Assembly: GCF_004352855.1 (NCBI RefSeq)
Contig: NZ_SJSC01000002.1
Coordinates: 496,001 to 560,000 of the forward strand
DNA length: 64,000 bases
Reading direction: 5' to 3'
DNA from: Marinomonas sp. KMM3893
GTDB taxonomy: Bacteria > Pseudomonadota > Gammaproteobacteria > Pseudomonadales > Marinomonadaceae
The number at the start of each line of letters is the position of its first letter. Positions within the stretch are counted from its first letter, which is position 1. The notes under the pieces were generated by a model, which worked only from the letters and a program-made list of their open reading frames with translations, was not told the origin of the DNA and did no database searches. Positions 47,607 to 57,539 of this stretch are shown in pieces. A program made the translations under genes and the position numbers.

Positions 47607-49052
47607 TTATTCGCTTGGTATCACCAGCTTCATTTCAGGATACATTTCTTCTAGTAACATCTTCAATCTTGCTTTTGCAGTATCGTCGCCATGGACTATA
47701 TGTACCTTCTGAGGCTTAACGCGCATGCGTTTAATAAAGTGGATCAAATCCTTTTGCCCAGCGTGGGCAGAATAGCCGCTTATCTGTTTAACTTGTGCTT
47801 GAATTGGGTATTTAACCCCGTCAAAAATAACGTAGCCACCGGCTTTGTCATGGTAGCGCAATATGTCCCTACCTGGTGTGCCAGCGGCTTGGTAGCCAAC
47901 AAAGAGAACATCGTTTCGAGCATCGCCCAAGAGGGCTTTTAGGTAATTTACCATGCGCCCGCCAGCGCACATGCCTGAAGCGGCAATGACGATCGCTGGG
48001 CGCGTTTGCCGTTTGAGATAGTCGACCGTTTGCAGGTGGTTTTCATGGCTGTCTATGGTGGTGACTTGTTCAAAGCTAAGTGGGTGGCGGCCCGCTTTAA
48101 CGCGCACTTTTGCCTCTTTATCCCAATAGTCTTTTAAGGATTTATACACCTCGGTAAATTTACTGGCGAGAGGCGAATCGATAATAATGTCGATGTCTTC
48201 CCAGCGGATCGATTTGCCAGATCGAGTATGGCTGATGGCCTTGGATGTATTTTGATGAATAATGTGCTCAAGTTCATAGAGCAACTCTTGAGTGCGGCCA
48301 ATACTAAAAGCAGGAATTAACACAGTGCCAGCGTCGCTTAGGGCGTGTTCGATGCTTTGTTGTAAATTACGACGGCGCAGGGAGCGGTTCTCGTGATTGC
48401 GATCGCCATAGGTGCTTTCGATGACTACTTGGTCGGCACGATAGGGTGACTTGGGCGCATTGAGTAACGGCGAATAGGGCGCGCCCAGATCTCCAGAAAA
48501 CAACACATCGTGATAGCGTCTTCCGCTGGCTTTAATAGCAGGGCTTTTGACTCTAAAGACCCCATAAGCCGACCCTAAGATATGGCCTGCTTGATAAAGT
48601 TTGAGTTGTACTTGGGTGGATTGACCTCTGGTTAGGGGAATCTTAATCCATTCGCCATAGTCCATAGGCACTATCTGCGAAGCCAGCCTTGTTAAACAAG
48701 CACGAATAATACTGGCGTTACGAGTGACACCGACTTTTAGCGCATCTTCAATCACCAAAGGCAGCAGCTCGGCACTCGGCTTGGAGCAGTAAATCGGCCC
48801 ATGGAATCCCGCTGCCAGCAAATAAGGCAAACGACCCACATGGTCAATATGCACATGCGTCACCAGCAAGGCTTGCACAGCGCTAAGATCAAAATCGATT
48901 TCAAGGCGATTCGCCCCTGCGCCAGAACCTGATGTCTCTGCTCCTTGAAACAAACCACAATCGATTAAAATAGACTGATGATGGTCAATAAACAGCTCAT
49001 GACAAGACCCAGTGACCCCTTGCACCGCCCCATGATGCTTGATGGTTAACAT
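47607..49052 (-). CDS. MBL-fold beta-CASP ribonuclease-like protein
   Basis: A metallo-beta-lactamase superfamily protein of the beta-CASP RNA-processing group. The 481-residue protein has the zinc motif HVHIDHVGR, further ligands in YQAGHILGSAYG and FSGDLG, and a beta-CASP insert with IPAFSIGRTQELLYEL and ASGMCAGGRMVNY; the C terminus has SGYSAHAGQ and VHIVHGDD. Homologues are predicted RNases of the CPSF73/KH-less type. I start at MLTIKHHG because AGAGGGA is properly spaced; the open frame extends 22 codons further without support. Substrate unknown. It stands alone between repeats. Confidence 0.92.
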   Translation of the reverse strand: MLTIKHHGAVQGVTGSCHELFIDHHQSILIDCGLFQGAETSGSGAGANRLEIDFDLSAVQALLVTHVHIDHVGRLPYLLAAGFHGPIYCSKPSAELLPLVIEDALKVGVTRNASIIRACLTRLASQIVPMDYGEWIKIPLTRGQSTQVQLKLYQAGHILGSAYGVFRVKSPAIKASGRRYHDVLFSGDLGAPYSPLLNAPKSPYRADQVVIESTYGDRNHENRSLRRRNLQQSIEHALSDAGTVLIPAFSIGRTQELLYELEHIIHQNTSKAISHTRSGKSIRWEDIDIIIDSPLASKFTEVYKSLKDYWDKEAKVRVKAGRHPLSFEQVTTIDSHENHLQTVDYLKRQTRPAIVIAASGMCAGGRMVNYLKALLGDARNDVLFVGYQAAGTPGRDILRYHDKAGGYVIFDGVKYPIQAQVKQISGYSAHAGQKDLIHFIKRMRVKPQKVHIVHGDDTAKARLKMLLEEMYPEMKLVIPSE

Positions 49053-49118
49053 ACAAAATCCCTCTGTATTTTCAGCCCACATTCCACTGACTATAGACCA
49101 CAAACGACACCGAAACAC

Positions 49119-49300
49119 GCTCCGTCGGATTACGCCTCATTCCTTGTCTCATCCGACCTAGGGTAAAAATCACGATATTTGGTAAAATTAAATCCGCCCA
49201 GAATGACGCTTGCACTTTGTAGGTTTGCCTTTAGGCGAATAACTGGAGAATGGACGATTCCAAATATAGGTTAAAGTCCAAATGTTAGGTGACGCTCGCT
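49119..49300. repeat. REP-like elements between the beta-CASP gene and cysQ
   Basis: At about 49122-49163 is a minus-oriented REP (CGTCGGATTACG ... CATCCGACCTAG). At 49215-49300 is a plus-oriented member of the RAYT-flank family with GTAG, hairpin TTTGCC-TTTA-GGCGAA, AACTGGAGAA and GGTTAAAGTCC. The spacer from 49053 to 49364 contains no gene. Confidence 0.75.
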
Positions 49301-49364
49301 GGCCGCTCTTTTTTAGGTATCTCAGCCTGTAAAAAAAACAGCCAAACACTATACAAAATCTGGG

Positions 49365-50123
49365 CTACTTAACAATAAAGAATGGGTTGAGTAGGTTTTC
49401 TTTGTTGTATTGCAGTGGTTTGCCCGTTTCGGCGTGGAGCACTTGTCCACCGGCGGCTTCGACGACGGCGTGTGCGGCGGCGGTGTCCCATTCACAGGTT
49501 AGGCCAAGGCGTGGGTAGATGTCGGCTTTGCCTTCGGCGACGAGGCAGAGTTTCAGTGAGCTGCCCATGCTGATAATGTCGGCGCCTGGGTAGTCAGCAA
49601 TAAAGGCTTTAAATTCGTCGCTCTGGTGGGAGCGGCTGCCGACGATGACGAAGTCGCTTTTTTGTGCTGGTTTGGCTCTTACTGTGATGGGCTCAGCGGC
49701 TTTGCCATTTTCTTGTTTGTAGGCGCCTGTGTGAGCGTCACCCACGTACAGGGTTTCAAGCGCTGGGGCGTAAACAACGCCAAAAGTCGGTTTGCCCTGT
49801 TGGATTAACGCCACGTTAACGGTAAATTCGCCGTTCTTTTTGACAAATTCTTTGGTGCCGTCAAGCGGGTCGATCAGCCAGTATTCGTCCCAATTTAGAC
49901 GTTCTTTTTTGACGTCTTCAGACGATTCTTCCGACAGCACTGGGTAGTCTGTGAGACGCTCTAGGCCTTCTACCAAAAGGTGGTGGGCGGCTAAGTCGGC
50001 TTCGGTCAGTGGGCTGGCGTCACTTTTGTCGTATACGGCGAAGTCTTTTTGGTAAATTTCCATGATCGCGTTGCCTGCTTGGATGGCAAGGTCGATGATG
50101 GCTTGTTTGTTACCTTTTTTCAT
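49365..50123 (-). CDS. cysQ: 3'(2'),5'-bisphosphate nucleotidase CysQ
   Basis: CysQ removes the 3'-phosphate of PAP, the by-product of PAPS use, and so relieves inhibition of sulfotransferases and PAPS reductase. The 252-residue protein has the inositol-monophosphatase fold with metal sites SEES (about residue 68), the DPLDGTKEF motif, and the late WDTAAAHAVVEAAGG motif. Length fits (E. coli 246). AAGGGA precedes the ATG. It is divergent from cysC, which makes PAPS, with 437 bases between. Confidence 0.95.
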   Translation of the reverse strand: MKKGNKQAIIDLAIQAGNAIMEIYQKDFAVYDKSDASPLTEADLAAHHLLVEGLERLTDYPVLSEESSEDVKKERLNWDEYWLIDPLDGTKEFVKKNGEFTVNVALIQQGKPTFGVVYAPALETLYVGDAHTGAYKQENGKAAEPITVRAKPAQKSDFVIVGSRSHQSDEFKAFIADYPGADIISMGSSLKLCLVAEGKADIYPRLGLTCEWDTAAAHAVVEAAGGQVLHAETGKPLQYNKENLLNPFFIVK

Positions 50124-50560
50124 GGGGCGTCCCTTTGTATGGCAGTGGTCGCTTTCTCTTTAATAATCAAATGCTTGCAATGATCAAACTCATGCTGTGG
50201 CGATGAAAATGCTATCTGCCCTAGCCGAATGATTGACTATACTTGCGATTAGCGAAAAGCGGCAGTGTAACAGCTATTCATGCTCGCAATGATTGCTTGT
50301 AGTGACGTTTAGGGTTAATCCGGCTTGTTTTTCAATGGCTTGACAGAATCTAGACAAAACCACACTTCTAGCTCCATTAATGTGCTTCAAACTGAGTGAT
50401 AAGACCTCAAAAAACCAAGATGAGGAAGCGATGTCACCTTTAAATGAGCTGTTTTTTAATCAGCTCATGCAAGGTAAACACACGAAGCATAGAGTGGAAA
50501 GGAACAGATATGTTGTTAGCGCATTTACAATGTCTTGAGTCGAAAGACAGGAGAGGGGGA
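50124..50560. promoter_or_regulatory. cysQ / cysC divergent control region
   Basis: No gene is seen in these 437 bases. A perfect hairpin, ATGAGCTG (50444-50451) with CAGCTCAT (50461-50468) around a T-rich nine-base loop, lies about 95 bases upstream of the cysC start, inside what looks like the cysC leader. It might be a leader structure or operator. An open frame beginning at 50444 runs into cysC but has no SD. Confidence 0.45.
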
Positions 50561-51196
50561 ATGACCACAAACATCAACCCAGTTGATAATGGCCGTGCGT
50601 ACGGTAATCGAAATATCGTTATGCAGCATGTGGATGTGACAAAAGAAGCGCGGTCACAACAAAAAGCACAGAAGCCTTGTGTTATCTGGTTGACGGGTTT
50701 GTCGGGTGCGGGTAAATCGACCATTGCCAATCTGGTTGAGAAGAAACTGTTCGCCATGGGGCAGCACACCTACTTACTTGATGGCGATAACGTACGCCAC
50801 GGTCTAAACAAAGACTTAGGCTTTAAAGACGAAGATCGTGTGGAAAACATACGCCGAGTGTCTGAAGTCGCTAAACTGATGGTCGACGCTGGCCTAATTG
50901 TCATCTCTGCGTTTATTTCACCTTTTCGCACCGAGCGCGACATGGCGAGAGCAATGGTAGAAGAGGGTGAATTTGTTGAAGTTTTCGTCAATACGTCTCT
51001 TGAAGTGGCTGAAGGTCGAGATGTAAAAGGTTTGTATCGCAAAGCGCGCCGCGGAGAGCTGAAAAATTTCACCGGCATCGACTCGCCTTATGAAGAACCG
51101 AAGGATGCAGAATGTATACTCAACACAAACGAAAGGTCGGCAGAAGACTGCGCTAACCAATTGATCCAATACCTAGTGAAGCATCATTACCTATAA
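50561..51196 (+). CDS. cysC: Adenylylsulfate (APS) kinase CysC
   Basis: CysC phosphorylates APS to PAPS, the universal sulfuryl donor. The 211-residue protein has the P-loop GLSGAGKST, DGDNVRHGLN, the FISPFRTERDMAR loop and the VFVNTSLEVAEGRDVKGLY segment; length fits the family (about 200). I start at MTTNINPVDN, directly after a strong AGGAGAGGGGG; the frame runs 39 codons further upstream without support. No cysDN lies beside it. Association with cysQ and a sulfotransferase gene, instead of assimilatory reductase genes, suggests a link to sulfation. A tandem repeat array follows. Confidence 0.95.
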   Translation: MTTNINPVDNGRAYGNRNIVMQHVDVTKEARSQQKAQKPCVIWLTGLSGAGKSTIANLVEKKLFAMGQHTYLLDGDNVRHGLNKDLGFKDEDRVENIRRVSEVAKLMVDAGLIVISAFISPFRTERDMARAMVEEGEFVEVFVNTSLEVAEGRDVKGLYRKARRGELKNFTGIDSPYEEPKDAECILNTNERSAEDCANQLIQYLVKHHYL

Positions 51197-51225
51197 AACA
51201 TAGATTTAATAAGCCATAACAACTT

Positions 51226-51885
51226 CTCATCGTAGGTCGGATGAAGAGAAGAATGAACGAGAATCCGGCATCTCACGTGCCTTGCTCTTCAGATGCCCAA
51301 ACCCCGTTTTATTCGGGCTAACAGTTAAACAGAACAGGCATGTTTAAAGACCTTGGTGGCTGGGTTCTAGGTCAATTATCCTAGCGTATGCTCTATCTCA
51401 TCGTAGGTCGGATGAATAGAAGAATGAACGAGAATCCGGCATCACACGCGCCTTGCTCTTCTGATACCCAAACCCCGTTTTATTCAGGCTAGCAGTTAAA
51501 CAGAACAGGCATGCTTAAAGCCCTTGGTAGCTGGGTTCTAGGTCAATTATCACTGGTCTATGACTCTATCTCATCGTAGGTCGGATGAAGAGAAGAATGA
51601 ACGAGAATCCGGCATCTCACACGCGCCTTGCTCTTCTGATACCCAAACCTCGTTTTATTCGGGCTAACAGTCAAACAGAACAGGCATGCTTAAAGCCCTT
51701 GGTAGCTGGGTTCTAGGTCAATTATCACTGGTCTATGACTCTATCTCATCGTAGGTCGGATGAAGAGAAGAATGAACGAGAATCCGGCATCACACGCGCC
51801 TTGTTCTTCTGATACCCAAACCCCGTTTTATTCGGGCTAATAGTTAAACAGCAGTTAAATAGAACAAGCATGCTTAAAGCCCTGT
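51226..51885. repeat. Tandem array of a 171-175 bp REP-containing unit
   Basis: Four consecutive copies begin with CTCATCGTAGGTCGGAT at 51226, 51397, 51570 and 51745; periods are 171, 173 and 175, and the last copy is incomplete. Each starts with a REP-like palindrome (GTAGGTCGGAT ... ATCCGGCA), then CCAAACC(C/T)CGTTTTATT and a GGGTTCTAGGTCAATTATC tail. The copies are nearly identical, so the array is recent or homogenised. Nothing coding is seen from 51197 to 52036. Confidence 0.92.
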
Positions 51886-52036
51886 GTTTGTTGAGCATTC
51901 ATGGTTTAAAAGCTTTCTTTACAGTCTGGGTACTGTCGCCTAGAAATTTCTGCAATGTATTTGAATAGAATGATATGAAATAGGCTTAAAGCGTTTAATT
52001 TTCAGTCTTTGGTTAGGTGGTACTAGCTCTTTCTAT

Positions 52037-52759
52037 ATGACCATGAAAAATGGCTTTTACTTTTGTGTTGGCTACTTTATAAAATTTGGTGAAAATATGT
52101 TCAGATCTGTGTGTAGGCGCTATTTAAAAAGGAACCGATTTCCTTATCGGAAATATCAAGATAAGAATAAATGCATTTTTATTCATATCCCAAAAACCGC
52201 TGGAACCTCCCTTCTTCAGTCTCTAGGGAAAAAAAGAGCAGGAGGCAGAGATCATATTTCTTGGCTGGTATACCGAAAATCAGACGCACAAAAGTTTAAG
52301 CAATACTTCAAGTTCGCTTTTGTCAGAGACCCGCTAGACAGAACCTATTCAGCCTATAAATACTTATTAAGAGGGGGAAACCAAAGCGGCGATCTAATGG
52401 TTGCAGAGAGAATAAAACAGTACCCTAGTTTTGAAGCGTTTGTGTTAGAAGGGCTAGGAAAAGGCCACTTTAGAAGTCATGTGATGTTTCGCCCACAGGC
52501 GGATTTTGTTGTAAATGGCAACGATGAAATCGTCGTCGATTTTATCGGCAAGTTTGAAAACATCGAAGAAGACTTTAACTACGTGAAATCCAAATTAGGA
52601 TTAAAATCCGACCTTGCACAAGCAAACAGAAGTACAGATTCTAATAACGAATACCTTGAGAGCCTCAAGCAAAACAAACAAGTCATGAGCGTAATAACAA
52701 GCATCTACGCACAAGACTACCTTCATTTCGACTACCCCTTACCCACCAACGAAGACTGA
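52037..52759 (+). CDS. PAPS-dependent sulfotransferase (Sulfotransfer_2 type)
   Basis: A 240-residue predicted carbohydrate-type sulfotransferase. The 5'-phosphosulfate loop KCIFIHIPKTAGTSL lies at about 45-59, and the 3'-phosphate-binding motif FAFVRDPLDRTYSAY at about 93-107. The rest is compatible with the family fold. No classic signal peptide is evident, so it probably acts in the cytoplasm. Base composition is more A+T-rich than in the core genes, and repeat arrays lie on both sides, suggesting acquisition. Its substrate is unknown; neighbouring PAPS (cysC) and PAP (cysQ) genes and capsule-export genes suggest a surface glycan. Alternative starts at 52043 and 52097 are possible. Confidence 0.85.
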   Translation: MTMKNGFYFCVGYFIKFGENMFRSVCRRYLKRNRFPYRKYQDKNKCIFIHIPKTAGTSLLQSLGKKRAGGRDHISWLVYRKSDAQKFKQYFKFAFVRDPLDRTYSAYKYLLRGGNQSGDLMVAERIKQYPSFEAFVLEGLGKGHFRSHVMFRPQADFVVNGNDEIVVDFIGKFENIEEDFNYVKSKLGLKSDLAQANRSTDSNNEYLESLKQNKQVMSVITSIYAQDYLHFDYPLPTNED

Positions 52760-52779
52760 ACCAACCACTCCCCCCGTAG

Positions 52780-53165
52780 GGCATCATAAGCGAAGCGCAA
52801 TGTGCCGCTGATTGCTCTCCCCCTTATCTTCAAGGGGGAGCTGGAGGGGGTTGTGCTCTTGGGACTGGCATTGTTTGGTTACATCAAATTCATCGGCGCT
52901 GGTACTGCACTTGTAGGTCTGCACTTGTAGGCTGGCCTTTAGGCCAGTAACTCATGAATAGACGATTCCAAATATAGGTTAAAGTCCAAATGTTAGGTAA
53001 CGCTCGGCAGTAAAAAAACCATCACTTTAATCACACGTGTCGCGTTGGATTGACTCATCTAATACAAGGCATTTGACGCTGCCCTTGTGGGCTGGAATAC
53101 CTAAAAAAGAGCGGCCAGTAACTGGAGACTATCTAAACTCAACCAGAGGTTAAAGTCGAAACTAC
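52780..53165. repeat. REP-like elements between the sulfotransferase and wzi genes
   Basis: At about 52783-52830 is a CGTAGGGCATCATAAGCGAA REP. At 52800-52860 is a run with arms CTCCCCCTT / AAGGGGGAG, a strong hairpin. At 52905-53005 is a plus-oriented RAYT-family element with GTAGGCTGGCC-TTTA-GGCCAG, and at 53085-53165 another with GGGCTGGAATACC and AGCGGCCAGTAACTGGAGA. The region from 52760 to 53514 shows no gene; about 350 A+T-rich bases before wzi probably hold its promoter. Confidence 0.78.
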
Positions 53166-53514
53166 AGGGTGAATCGCCACTAGTGCTGATTGCATTCATC
53201 TATGTATGAGTTACAGGCCTCGGGGCCTGAGCTCAGCCAAATGGCCTTTCTCTTGTGGTTTTTTAGCTCGGCGCGATAGTGATGATAGCGAAATACCTTA
53301 TTAAACTTACTTAACTGTTGTCCTATTAATAGCGATGAAATATGAAGAGAATTTCTTGCTTTGTCTTGTGTTAGAAAAGTCTCATCCTTTTTGTTTGCTC
53401 AATGAGTTCGTATTGGCCTATTTCTCTACTAATTTTAGGGTAACAAAATGTAACACCTTGATATACAATGCTGGCTTTTTGATCGCTATACGATATTTGA
53501 GAATCTTTATTGGA

Positions 53515-54885
53515 ATGAAGTCGCTACTTTTATGGATGAATCGCGTCGTTTTCTTGTGTTGTGCCTCATGGGTTGTTATTAGCAATGCAAATGCATCTCC
53601 TTGGTTTGAACCAGATGACGTGTATTTACGGTCTGATTTACAGGTTCTTGCCGATGCTGGATTGATCCATTCTCCTATTAATACGTACCCACTAAAATGG
53701 GCTCGTATTAGTGATGATCTGCAAACTGTAGATGTAGCCGGTATGCCTGCTTCGCTGCAACAATCTTACGCTCATGTTTTATATGCACTTCAGCGTGCAC
53801 AAATGGACAAAGTGCGTCAGCGGTTTAAAGTGGGGTATGCTGATCAAGCTCGTGACGACACTAGCTTTTCTGCTCCTATGACCAAAAAATGGCAAGCACA
53901 GTCCAGTTATGAATTAACCGAACATAACTACGCGTATCGCCTCGCTGTTAATTATCAAAATGCGCCAGATAAACGTGGTAATACAAGTAACGAATTCTCT
54001 CTTGATGACAGCTTTTTTGCCTACAGCTTCGGCGATGCTAATGTTTCGTTGGGCTCTATTCAGCGTTGGTGGGGGCCAACTTGGGTCTACAACTTAGCCT
54101 GGGGACACACACGCAATGCTGTTACTGGGGTCGACTTCTCCTATGACGCATACGATTCACCATTAATCGGCAACTGGCATGTAGAAACCTTTATTGGTCG
54201 TACAGAAACCTTAAATGAAAATCAGCAACAGTGGTCAAGTCGTTTTGAATTTAGCCCAACCAGCTGGCTAGACGTAGGGCTAAGCTATCAAAAATGGTTT
54301 AATGATGAGGGTGTAGATGGCTATTTCACTGGCGTAACCAGTACAGATGAGCGCCAGCAAGACCAATATAGCGGCGATATACGTCTAAGTTTACCCGCCA
54401 TTTACCTTAGTAAAACAGCCGTCACACAAAGTGTTTATGCTCAAGGAACAAGCTTGATTAACAGCCAGTCCTTAGCGGCAGCGGTGTTCGGCTGGCAAAC
54501 GCAATTTAATATCGGCCAACAATATTTACGTTGGATCTTTGAAGCCAAAACCCTAACCGCGGAAGGGGAGGATGAGTGGCGAACGGGTATGGCTAATCGC
54601 AGAACATTCGCAGGCTTGCACAACCAGTTGTCGATCAATAATAGCGACATGGGTGACGCAAAAACCGTTAAACTTATTTGGGTAACGCCTCATAACTGGC
54701 AATGGACATTACAAGGCCAGCGTTATCAGACCGTCAATGGGCCAGATCAAGATTTAGCATCGGCCTCTGTAGTATTGCCTTTAGCCAAGAGTAATCGATT
54801 GACTCTAGGTTCAGATTATAATGTAAACCCTAGTGCAGACTCAGAGCGATGGGCGTATTGGGCTAGTTGGGATTTTCGCTTTTAA
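53515..54885 (+). CDS. wzi: Capsule assembly Wzi family outer-membrane protein
   Basis: Wzi is an outer-membrane beta-barrel lectin that anchors capsule at the cell surface. From MKSLLLWMNRVV the 456-residue protein has a signal peptide (about 1-28, ending NANA-SP), the Wzi opening (WFEPDDVYLRSDLQVLADAG), alternating beta strands, and the family motif GSIQRWWGPTW near residue 180, ending in the aromatic-terminal WDFRF. The open frame extends 60 codons upstream, but that part has no signal peptide or SD. It begins a run of export genes, 24 bases ahead of the SLBB protein. Confidence 0.9.
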   Translation: MKSLLLWMNRVVFLCCASWVVISNANASPWFEPDDVYLRSDLQVLADAGLIHSPINTYPLKWARISDDLQTVDVAGMPASLQQSYAHVLYALQRAQMDKVRQRFKVGYADQARDDTSFSAPMTKKWQAQSSYELTEHNYAYRLAVNYQNAPDKRGNTSNEFSLDDSFFAYSFGDANVSLGSIQRWWGPTWVYNLAWGHTRNAVTGVDFSYDAYDSPLIGNWHVETFIGRTETLNENQQQWSSRFEFSPTSWLDVGLSYQKWFNDEGVDGYFTGVTSTDERQQDQYSGDIRLSLPAIYLSKTAVTQSVYAQGTSLINSQSLAAAVFGWQTQFNIGQQYLRWIFEAKTLTAEGEDEWRTGMANRRTFAGLHNQLSINNSDMGDAKTVKLIWVTPHNWQWTLQGQRYQTVNGPDQDLASASVVLPLAKSNRLTLGSDYNVNPSADSERWAYWASWDFRF

Positions 54886-54909
54886 CTTTGAATGGATTGG
54901 ATATATTTA

Positions 54910-57525
54910 ATGAGAATGGAAAAAATAAAGTCAGCCTTCTTTTTGTTGGCCTTTATGACCTGTCAGGCCTCCGCCGCCTCGTTTTCTGCTGCGCAACTTG
55001 CCCAGTTTAAGCAATTGCCTCAAGCAGAGCAGCAAGCGCTAGCAAAGCAATATGGTGTCAATCTTTCTGATTTAACCAGTTCCAGTAGCTCTGCACCTGT
55101 TGTGCCGCAAGAAACCATTCAGCCGCGTACTGTCAATGTCACCAATGTTACTCAAGGCGTGCCACAAGCCAGCCAACCTAAAAACACGCTAATCGATTTT
55201 GGTTATGATCTCTTTTCTGGTCAGCCTTCTAGCTATACCCCAGTAGACGATTTACCCGCACCAAATAACTACATGATTGCGCCGGGTGATGAGATAAACG
55301 TTCAGTTATTTGGCAATCAAAATCAAAGTTACAGCTTGAATGTTAGTCGTGACGGCAGCATTCAGTTTCCTTCTCTGGGGCCGATTCAAGTCGCTGGGCA
55401 AGAATTTTCAGAATTAAAAAGCGATTTAACCAAACGCATTAAAAAACAAATTCTTGGTGTTAATGTCTCTATTTCCTTAGGGGCATTACGTACCATGCAG
55501 GTCTATGTCGCAGGGGATGTCTACCAGCCAGGTGCTTACAATATTCCAAGTCTTGCCACAGTCACGCAGGCACTTATTGCCGCAGGTGGGTTTCGTAAAA
55601 CAGGCTCATTGCGCAATATCGTTGTACGCCGAAATCATCAAATTGTAAATCGTCTAGATCTATACGACTTATTGCTACAAGGCAATACAGAAAATGACAT
55701 TCGTCTACAACCAGGCGACACCGTATTTGTCGGCGCGAAAGGGCCAAGTGCAACCATTACGGGCAAAGTGCGTCGCCCAGCAGTATACGAAACAAGACTT
55801 GGTGAAACATTGGGTGATTTGCTTAAAAATGCGGGTGGCAGTAAGGCAGATGCCTACTTACAGCAAGTAGAAGTGAAGCGTTATCAGTCTAATGGTGTAC
55901 GCATTATTACCGCAGACTTAACTGCAGCTAGTGGGCGCGATCTGGCGTTAAAAGACGGTGATCGGGTTAGCTTTAAAAAAATCAGTGACCAATTACAAAA
56001 TGCGGTGCTCGTGCGCGGTGCTGTGACACGTCAAGGTGCCTATGCCTACCACGAAGGTATGAAAGTCTCTGATTTGTTCACCAATGCGAGCGATGACCTT
56101 TTACCCAACACAGATCAGCGATATGCCCTTGTTGTTAGAGAGTTCGGCCCGCGTCATCAGATAAAAGTATTGCAGTTTAATTTATCTGAAGCGCTCAGCT
56201 CACCAAGTAATAGTCAAAACCTCGCATTGCAAGACAGCGACCAGATCTTTGTCTTTTCAGATGAGTTGAATGTAAAAGCCTGGCAAGAGCCGAAGCCTGT
56301 TGATCATAATGCGGGACAAGGCAGTAAGCGAGGTGGTCAAGCAAAACAAGCGTTAGACCCAACAACAGGGGTTCAGCTGGTAAAAGACAGTCAGGTAACG
56401 ACCAATCTTTTTGAGTCTCAAGAAGAAATTGAGCAACAAGCGGGGCCAGATTCACGTCAAACATTGCTGAAACCTATTATTGAGCGATTGCGTCAACAAG
56501 CGATCAATGGCCAGCCGTTAGCGGTATACGAAGTGTCTGGCGAGGTGACTTTTCCTGGGGCCTACCCACTGGTTGAAAACGCATCTCTTAAAAGCGCACT
56601 GGCGGCCGCTGGTGGTTTGTTAGAGTCCGCATCAAAAGACCAGGCAGAATTAACACGTGCTGTGGTTATGCCAGGAGAGGTGGCTCTTAATCATCATAAA
56701 TTTGATCTATCCAAGATCCTTTCTAATCAAGTACCCGATTTTAGATTGGTGTCTAAAGATCGTATTGAGATTCAGCAAAAAACCAACTGGTCTTTGAATA
56801 ACAAGGTAGAAATACAAGGTGAAGTGCGCCACCCCGGAACCTATACAATAGGGAAAGGGGAAACCATTGCAGATCTAGTGGCTCGAGCGGGTGGCCTCAC
56901 GCAATACGCTTACCCTGTTGGCGCCATTTTTAGTCGCGAAGTGTTGCGAGTGCAAGAGCAAGAGAGAATGAAAATGCTCTCAGAAAACCTACGACAAGAG
57001 ATTGCCTCGTTGGCATTGCGTCGTCAGACTACATCGGCGCAATACACCACCAGTCCAACGGATGCTCTGAGTGTGGTGAAAGACCTAAATACCGTGCCAG
57101 CGATGGGGCGTTTGGTGATTAATTTGCCAAGTATTTTGAGAGGAGATGAAGCGCAAGATGTCATGCTTGAAAATGGTGACAAGCTGTTTGTTCCTCCAGA
57201 GCGTAATACGGTTTCTGTGCTTGGCCAAGTGCAAATGGCGAGCAACTTTACTTTTGATTCTTCTAAGTCGGTTCAAGAGTACATAAATATGACGGGTGGC
57301 GAGAAAAAACAAGCCGACATAGACCGCATTTATGTAATACGTGCAAACGGCTCGGTTATGTTGCCAAATCAGTCTTATTGGTTTGCACGAGACTCACAAA
57401 GATTGGAGCCTGGTGATGCGATCATAGTGCCGATCGATACGGATTATCTGGATGGTCTAAGTGCATTAAGCACAGCGTCGCAAATAATGTATCAAATTGG
57501 TGTGGCGTGGAGTGCTATCAATTAG
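54910..57525 (+). CDS. Large Wza-like polysaccharide export protein with six SLBB domains
   Basis: Wza-family proteins form the outer-membrane channel for capsule or exopolysaccharide. The 871-residue precursor has a signal peptide (about 1-24, ASA), a Gln/Ser/Pro-rich segment, a Poly_export domain (about 115-195, YMIAPGDEINVQLFGNQ) and about six SLBB domains, recognisable by patterns such as YVAGDVYQPGAYNIP, GEVTFPGAYPLVENA and GEVRHPGTYTIGKGE. Usual Wza is about 380 residues with two or three SLBB; this is the larger marine type. No lipobox Cys was clear. It follows wzi by 24 bases. The start at 54910 is chosen by family-like signal peptide; 54892 and 54916 are alternatives. Confidence 0.9.
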   Translation: MRMEKIKSAFFLLAFMTCQASAASFSAAQLAQFKQLPQAEQQALAKQYGVNLSDLTSSSSSAPVVPQETIQPRTVNVTNVTQGVPQASQPKNTLIDFGYDLFSGQPSSYTPVDDLPAPNNYMIAPGDEINVQLFGNQNQSYSLNVSRDGSIQFPSLGPIQVAGQEFSELKSDLTKRIKKQILGVNVSISLGALRTMQVYVAGDVYQPGAYNIPSLATVTQALIAAGGFRKTGSLRNIVVRRNHQIVNRLDLYDLLLQGNTENDIRLQPGDTVFVGAKGPSATITGKVRRPAVYETRLGETLGDLLKNAGGSKADAYLQQVEVKRYQSNGVRIITADLTAASGRDLALKDGDRVSFKKISDQLQNAVLVRGAVTRQGAYAYHEGMKVSDLFTNASDDLLPNTDQRYALVVREFGPRHQIKVLQFNLSEALSSPSNSQNLALQDSDQIFVFSDELNVKAWQEPKPVDHNAGQGSKRGGQAKQALDPTTGVQLVKDSQVTTNLFESQEEIEQQAGPDSRQTLLKPIIERLRQQAINGQPLAVYEVSGEVTFPGAYPLVENASLKSALAAAGGLLESASKDQAELTRAVVMPGEVALNHHKFDLSKILSNQVPDFRLVSKDRIEIQQKTNWSLNNKVEIQGEVRHPGTYTIGKGETIADLVARAGGLTQYAYPVGAIFSREVLRVQEQERMKMLSENLRQEIASLALRRQTTSAQYTTSPTDALSVVKDLNTVPAMGRLVINLPSILRGDEAQDVMLENGDKLFVPPERNTVSVLGQVQMASNFTFDSSKSVQEYINMTGGEKKQADIDRIYVIRANGSVMLPNQSYWFARDSQRLEPGDAIIVPIDTDYLDGLSALSTASQIMYQIGVAWSAIN

Positions 57526-57539
57526 ATTGAAAATAAAGT

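Noticed and set aside
51226..51885. CRISPR array
   Set aside because: The unit is about 173 bases, almost wholly conserved, without short repeats separated by unique spacers, and no cas genes are in the window.
53335..53514. 60-codon N-terminal extension of wzi
   Set aside because: It would bury the signal peptide of a secreted beta-barrel protein and has no SD.
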